Positions 14,366-16,318 of a stretch of DNA of 16,318 bases are shown here, piece by piece. Below the pieces are notes generated by a model. The model had not been told where the DNA came from, searched no databases, and saw only the letters and a program-made list of their open reading frames with translations. Positions within the stretch are counted from its first letter, which is position 1; every line of letters starts with the position of its first letter. The stretch is from Candidatus Methanofastidiosia archaeon (GTDB lineage: Archaea > Methanobacteriota_B > Thermococci > Methanofastidiosales > NM3), in NCBI GenBank assembly GCA_020854925.1, contig JAHKLV010000173.1:1-16318 (forward strand), written 5' to 3'. The position numbers were made by a program, and so were the translations under genes.

Positions 14366-14485
14366 GTGGTACGGCGGTCAAAGCAGGAGGGCCACACCTG
14401 GTCTCGTTCCGATCCCAGCAGTAAAGCCTCCTTGCGATGTGGGTGGTACTACCTTTGGTGGGAACCCCGCGACGCTGCCGGCCAC
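14366..14485 (+). rRNA. rrf: 5S ribosomal RNA, copy 1
   Basis: The 120-nt sequence has the archaeal 5S layout. The ends pair as helix I (5' GTGGTACGGCGG with 3' GCTGCCGGCCAC, allowing a bulge). A GCAGGAGGG / CTCCTTGC helix II follows, then the conserved CGTTCCGATCCCAGCAGTAAAG loop region and the GGTGGTACTACC helix. It has its own TATA box and is followed by TTTTT. No 16S, 23S or tRNA gene is next to it, so it is an unlinked 5S gene. It differs from copy 2 at four positions, all in the first two thirds of the molecule. Confidence 0.95.
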
Positions 14486-14490
14486 TTTTT
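14486..14490 (+). terminator. T-tract after 5S copy 1
   Basis: TTTTT followed by ATTTC directly abuts the end of helix I of the 5S gene, fitting an archaeal U-tract terminator for a short stable RNA. Confidence 0.55.
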
Positions 14491-14504
14491 ATTTCGTGGT
14501 GTTA

Positions 14505-14565
14505 GGCAGCACCGTGACAGGTCATGCAGGGGGAAGAGCGCATGTCATCCGGTCACAGCGCTGCC
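14505..14565. other. Long interrupted stem-loop between the 5S gene and the zinc-ribbon gene
   Basis: Three nested inverted repeats line up: GGCAGC (14505-14510) with GCTGCC (14560-14565), GTGAC (14514-14518) with GTCAC (14552-14556), and CATGC (14523-14527) with GCATG (14540-14544). They enclose a 12-nt purine-rich loop, with symmetric 3/3 and slightly unequal 4/7 internal loops. It lies between two convergent transcripts. It could be a processing or termination structure or part of a small RNA; I recognise no known family, and it lacks the B12-riboswitch core. Confidence 0.45.
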
Positions 14566-14579
14566 GTAACGTGACATTC

Positions 14580-14696
14580 TTATTCGGTATCACAGTGTTC
14601 GCAGTACCATTCCTTCGCATGGCTTCCCGGAACCTCGTAATACGACATCTGCTTGCCACAGTTCGGGCACAGCTTTTTTTCCACAAGTTCGTGCAT
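14580..14696 (-). CDS. Small zinc-ribbon protein, 38 residues
   Basis: This short gene lies between the two 5S rRNA genes. The protein begins MHELVEKKLCPNCGKQ and ends EWYCEHCDTE: two CxxC pairs (Cys10/Cys13 and Cys32/Cys35) separated by 18 residues, a classic zinc-ribbon spacing. Support for translation is good. A near-perfect ribosome-binding site GGAGGTGA lies 6 bases before the ATG at 14696, and a TATA box at 14731-14739 is correctly placed to start transcription about 15 bases before the ATG. I do not recognise the family; such single-ribbon proteins often bind RNA, ribosomes or polymerase, but no function is shown here. It is convergent with 5S copy 1 and divergent from 5S copy 2. Confidence 0.82.
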   Translation of the reverse strand: MHELVEKKLCPNCGKQMSYYEVPGSHAKEWYCEHCDTE

Positions 14697-14730
14697 TCGC
14701 ACTCACCTCCCGTATATCCTTACCCCCTTA

Positions 14731-14739
14731 TCATATAAA
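14731..14739 (-). promoter_or_regulatory. TATA box of the zinc-ribbon gene
   Basis: The - strand reads TTTATATGA about 35-43 bases upstream of the ATG at 14696, placing the transcription start near 14711, just ahead of the GGAGGTGA ribosome-binding site. Confidence 0.55.
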
Positions 14740-14740
14740 T

Positions 14741-14940
14741 GCCTAGTGCCGAATGCATCGGTATCTCTGCGACCGCCAAGGTAGCCGATTCCATCCCTTG
14801 GGCGTGCTGACATGCCCGTTCCGTCCATCCAAGTGGGTATGGGGAAACAGCGTACGGTGGATGAATAATATTCCATTATTAATCCTATAGGTGAAATATT
14901 TATTAAAAAATGAATATTATTCTTGCTATATCAGTAAACT
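14741..14940. other. Intergenic region upstream of 5S copy 2, with inverted repeats
   Basis: I see no convincing gene here. It holds a compact hairpin (GGGCGTG, loop CTGA, CATGCCC at 14800-14817, one G-U pair). It then becomes strongly AT-rich, with two copies of an 11-bp inverted repeat: GAATAATATTC at 14863-14873 and GAATATTATTC at 14912-14922. A 57-codon open frame on the - strand (14703-14876) ends on the ribosome-binding site of the zinc-ribbon gene but has no clear start signal. Confidence 0.4.
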
Positions 14941-14950
14941 ATTTATATTA
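14941..14950 (+). promoter_or_regulatory. TATA box of the second 5S rRNA gene
   Basis: ATTTATATTA is centred about 22 bases before the predicted 5S 5' end at 14967. This copy therefore also has its own promoter, different in sequence from that of copy 1. Confidence 0.65.
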
Positions 14951-14966
14951 CATGGGATATGTTGCT

Positions 14967-15086
14967 GTGGTACGGCGGTCAAAGCAGGAGGGCTACACCT
15001 GGACTCGTTCCGATCCCAGCAGTAAAGTCTCCTTGCGTTGTGGGTGGTACTACCTTTGGTGGGAACCCCGCGACGCTGCCGGCCAC
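14967..15086 (+). rRNA. rrf: 5S ribosomal RNA, copy 2
   Basis: This is a 120-nt sequence identical to copy 1 (14366-14485) except at four positions: GGGCTACACC for GGGCCACACC, TGGACTCG for TGGTCTCG, AAAGTCTCC for AAAGCCTCC and GCGTTGTGG for GCGATGTGG. Helix I and the last third are identical. The C-to-T change in GTCTCC still allows a G-U pair in helix II. The flanking DNA of the two copies is not similar, so duplication did not include the promoters. It is followed by TTTT and then the promoter of the next gene. Confidence 0.95.
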
Positions 15087-15090
15087 TTTT
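15087..15090 (+). terminator. Short T-tract after 5S copy 2
   Basis: TTTT follows the 5S end directly, with further T-rich sequence about 10 bases later that also forms the TATA element of the next gene. It is weaker than the tract of copy 1. Confidence 0.35.
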
Positions 15091-15101
15091 CCTAGTCAAT
15101 C

Positions 15102-15108
15102 TTTATTA
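15102..15108 (+). promoter_or_regulatory. Possible TATA box of the DUF434 operon
   Basis: TTTATTA lies about 27 bases before the ATG at 15132. Transcription would start within a few bases of that ATG, suggesting a nearly leaderless message. Confidence 0.45.
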
Positions 15109-15131
15109 ACGGTGGCGTGAGAATACCGTTC

Positions 15132-15743
15132 ATGTCCCTTCATGATGCGCGAAAGGAGCTTCGCTACCTGCTTAACAACGGTTACAAAAAAAAGGCAGCC
15201 CTGGAGTTTGTATCGAATCACTACGGCCTCTCCCGCAGCGACCGCAACATTCTCGCCCGGACAACCTATGCCGATGAGGAGAGCGCAGCGACGGTAGCCA
15301 AGCTCGCGCAGCCATCCGCCCTTTCAGGACGCGACCTTGCCATCGATGCCTACAATGTGCTGATCACCGCGGAGGCGGTTCTTTTCGGGGATCCCCTCGT
15401 ATGCGATGACGGCGTCATACGTGACGATTGCGAATCCGGGGGGCATTACGAGATTACCGGGCGTACCGACGAGGTCCTCGGAGCCCTCAACACCATCTTC
15501 AAGCGTCACCGTGTCGCCTCCGTGACCTTTCACTTTGATAAGAACGTGTCCCACAGCGCCGAGCACGCGGCACACGTATCATCCCATTCCTGGGGCGTTC
15601 CGGTGCGCACCGTACTGTCCGGCCAGGTCGACCATGACCTGCGCACCACCAAAGCGGTGCTCGTGGCAACGGGCGACTATGGTATCATCCAGTACCTCGA
15701 TGCATATGTTGATATACCGCGGATGCTGCTTTTTAGCTGGTAG
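15132..15743 (+). CDS. DUF434/DUF5616 protein (COG2454), PIN-like nuclease fold, function unknown
   Basis: The 203 residues from the ATG at 15132 match an uncharacterised, mostly archaeal family. The N-terminal DUF434 part (about 1-55) includes ELRYLLNNGYKKKAALEFVSNHYGLSRSDRNILAR. The C-terminal part (about 65-203, DUF5616) starts LAIDAYNVLITAEAVLFGDPLVCDDGVIRD, in which the IDxYN motif and later acidic residues (FHFDKNVSHS, GQVDHDL, ATGDYGII) resemble PIN-domain metal-binding nucleases. Nuclease activity is an inference from fold similarity. A GTG at 15117 would add five residues; ATG is preferred because a TATA element points to transcription starting near it. The next gene follows after 10 bp. 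It lies directly downstream of a 5S rRNA gene but has its own promoter. Confidence 0.85.
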   Translation: MSLHDARKELRYLLNNGYKKKAALEFVSNHYGLSRSDRNILARTTYADEESAATVAKLAQPSALSGRDLAIDAYNVLITAEAVLFGDPLVCDDGVIRDDCESGGHYEITGRTDEVLGALNTIFKRHRVASVTFHFDKNVSHSAEHAAHVSSHSWGVPVRTVLSGQVDHDLRTTKAVLVATGDYGIIQYLDAYVDIPRMLLFSW

Positions 15744-15753
15744 GAGATGACCC

Positions 15754-16167
15754 ATGGGACACAAGGCATACGTATGCAGGTTGGAAAAGATGGTGGGCCT
15801 CTATGAGGTGGAGTACCCCGACGACTATGGCGAGGAGCGGATAAGCGAATGCAATGCCATCCTTCATGACGGTACCGACATTTTCTCCCTTCCCGAAGAG
15901 GTGGGCCTTAAGGAAATATACAGTTACGCCTTTGACGGGCGGCGGTTTTCCGAGTGGGAGGATGAGCGCGAGTACCAGCCTATCGGCACCGACATGGTGC
16001 GCACGGTCCGGGACTACCGCTACACCCTTGCCCAGTTCCGCTGGCACCTGGATTTCCTTTCCGACGAGGAGTACTTCAAGTTCGTCCTGTATCTCGTATT
16101 CAACGGATTTTCCGGTCCGGTCGAGGACATGGTCGCACAGTTCCATGCCGCCCACTATGCGCCGTAG
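15754..16167 (+). CDS. Conserved-looking hypothetical protein, 137 residues
   Basis: I do not recognise this family. The protein is acidic and rich in aromatic residues (YEVEYPDDYGEERISE, FSEWEDEREYQP), has no Cys pair, signal peptide or membrane segment, and ends in a predicted helical region (LDFLSDEEYFKFVLYLVFNGFSGPVEDMVAQFH). The ATG at 15754 has a strong ribosome-binding site (GGAGATGA) overlapping the end of the gene before it, with only 10 bp between them, so the two are almost certainly co-transcribed. Its codon composition matches the neighbouring genes. A role connected to the DUF434 protein is suggested only by this pairing. Confidence 0.8.
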   Translation: MGHKAYVCRLEKMVGLYEVEYPDDYGEERISECNAILHDGTDIFSLPEEVGLKEIYSYAFDGRRFSEWEDEREYQPIGTDMVRTVRDYRYTLAQFRWHLDFLSDEEYFKFVLYLVFNGFSGPVEDMVAQFHAAHYAP

Positions 16168-16318
16168 GTGCACCTGATGCGCCTGCTGCCGAACACGTTG
16201 TCCCTGTCCGGTGCGTTCTTTCTTCTGGCCGGCACGTCCGGCGGTGCCTCAAAGCCTTTGTAACACGGCAATCGAAAATGACGACGCTATGAGACAGATG
16301 GTTGGCATGATAACGATG
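16168..16318. other. Window end, no supportable gene
   Basis: The region holds a T-rich stretch (GTTCTTTCTTCT, about 16206-16220) that could terminate the preceding operon on the + strand. A 28-codon open frame from the ATG at 16177 and an ATG at 16289 running off the window end are both possible but have no clear ribosome-binding site or recognisable sequence. Confidence 0.3.

Noticed and set aside
14505..14565. Cobalamin riboswitch in the intergenic stem-loop
   Set aside because: The conserved B12-box core is absent, the element is not upstream of a B12 gene, and the B12 genes here have protein-type operator sites instead.
14364..14738. 124-codon open frame on the + strand starting in 5S copy 1
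   Set aside because: It reads through the 5S rRNA, the stem-loop and the antisense of the zinc-ribbon gene. There is no coding signal, and the RNA gene explains its first third.
14821..14866. Further copies of the B12 half-site (GTCCATCCAAG, GTGGATGAAT)
   Set aside because: Only 6-7 bases match, there is no palindromic partner at proper spacing, and no cobamide gene is nearby.
14703..14876. 57-codon open frame on the - strand upstream of the zinc-ribbon gene
   Set aside because: It has no clear ribosome-binding site, no recognisable motif, and contains the hairpin at 14800-14817. It cannot be separated from chance.
14910..15095. 61-codon open frame over 5S copy 2
   Set aside because: It mostly translates the 5S rRNA. 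Similarity to the frame over copy 1 comes from the duplicated RNA gene, not from protein conservation.
16177..16263. 28-codon hydrophobic open frame after the last gene
   Set aside because: It is short, with no good ribosome-binding site or family resemblance. The T-rich part fits a terminator better.
16289..16318. Possible gene start (MRQMVGM) at the window end
   Set aside because: Only ten codons are visible and no ribosome-binding site precedes it.
1..16318. CRISPR array, insertion sequence, tRNA or phage genes
   Set aside because: No regularly spaced repeats, transposase motifs, tRNA cloverleaf or phage-type genes were seen on either strand.

Overview
The window looks like a high-GC chromosome segment of a euryarchaeon, most likely a methanogen of or near the Methanomicrobiales. 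The support is archaeal: TATA-box promoters about 22-26 bases before starts, U-rich terminators, archaeal-type 5S rRNA genes outside a 16S-23S operon, the archaeal nucleotidyltransferase CobY, and a COG2454/DUF434 protein. No methanogenesis gene is present, so the lineage is an inference. The + strand begins with the end of dnaK and a complete dnaJ (1-2357), a bacterial-type chaperone pair that some methanogens carry.

From 2354 to 14256 everything is on the - strand and devoted to cobamide (vitamin B12). Read in the direction of transcription there are three units. (1) cbiA stands alone (14256 to 12898). (2) cobQ, a short cobQ paralogue, cobD, cbiB, cbiZ and cobY (12821 to 6494) form a tightly overlapping operon. 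(3) btuF, btuC and btuD (6449 to 2354) encode a corrinoid ABC importer. Together they cover corrin-ring amidation (CbiA, CobQ), making and attaching the aminopropanol arm (CobD, CbiB), activation of adenosylcobinamide phosphate (CobY), remodelling of imported corrinoids (CbiZ) and uptake (BtuFCD). cobS, cobT, the ring-building genes and a regulator gene are not in the window.

The most notable signal is a shared operator-like palindrome at the promoter of each of the three units. At btuF and cbiA it is a 21-bp imperfect palindrome (half-site ATGGATGGAT) with 20 of 21 positions identical, lying between TATA box and transcription start. At cobQ a more degenerate, inverted version lies at or just after the predicted start. 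This suggests one unidentified DNA-binding regulator controlling a local B12 regulon. Several proteins also have unusual architecture: BtuF has two fused binding domains carrying a homogenised DNA tract, BtuD has a C-terminal Rossmann-like domain, CobQ has an N-terminal Cys-rich domain, and a second CobQ-like protein lacks the amidotransferase domain.

From 14257 to 15130 lies a non-B12 region: two 120-nt 5S rRNA genes differing at four bases, each with its own TATA box and T-tract. Between them are a strong potential stem-loop and a 38-residue zinc-ribbon gene on the - strand. The + strand then has a two-gene operon: a DUF434/DUF5616 PIN-like protein and an unrecognised 137-residue protein. 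The last 150 bases hold no gene that can be supported.
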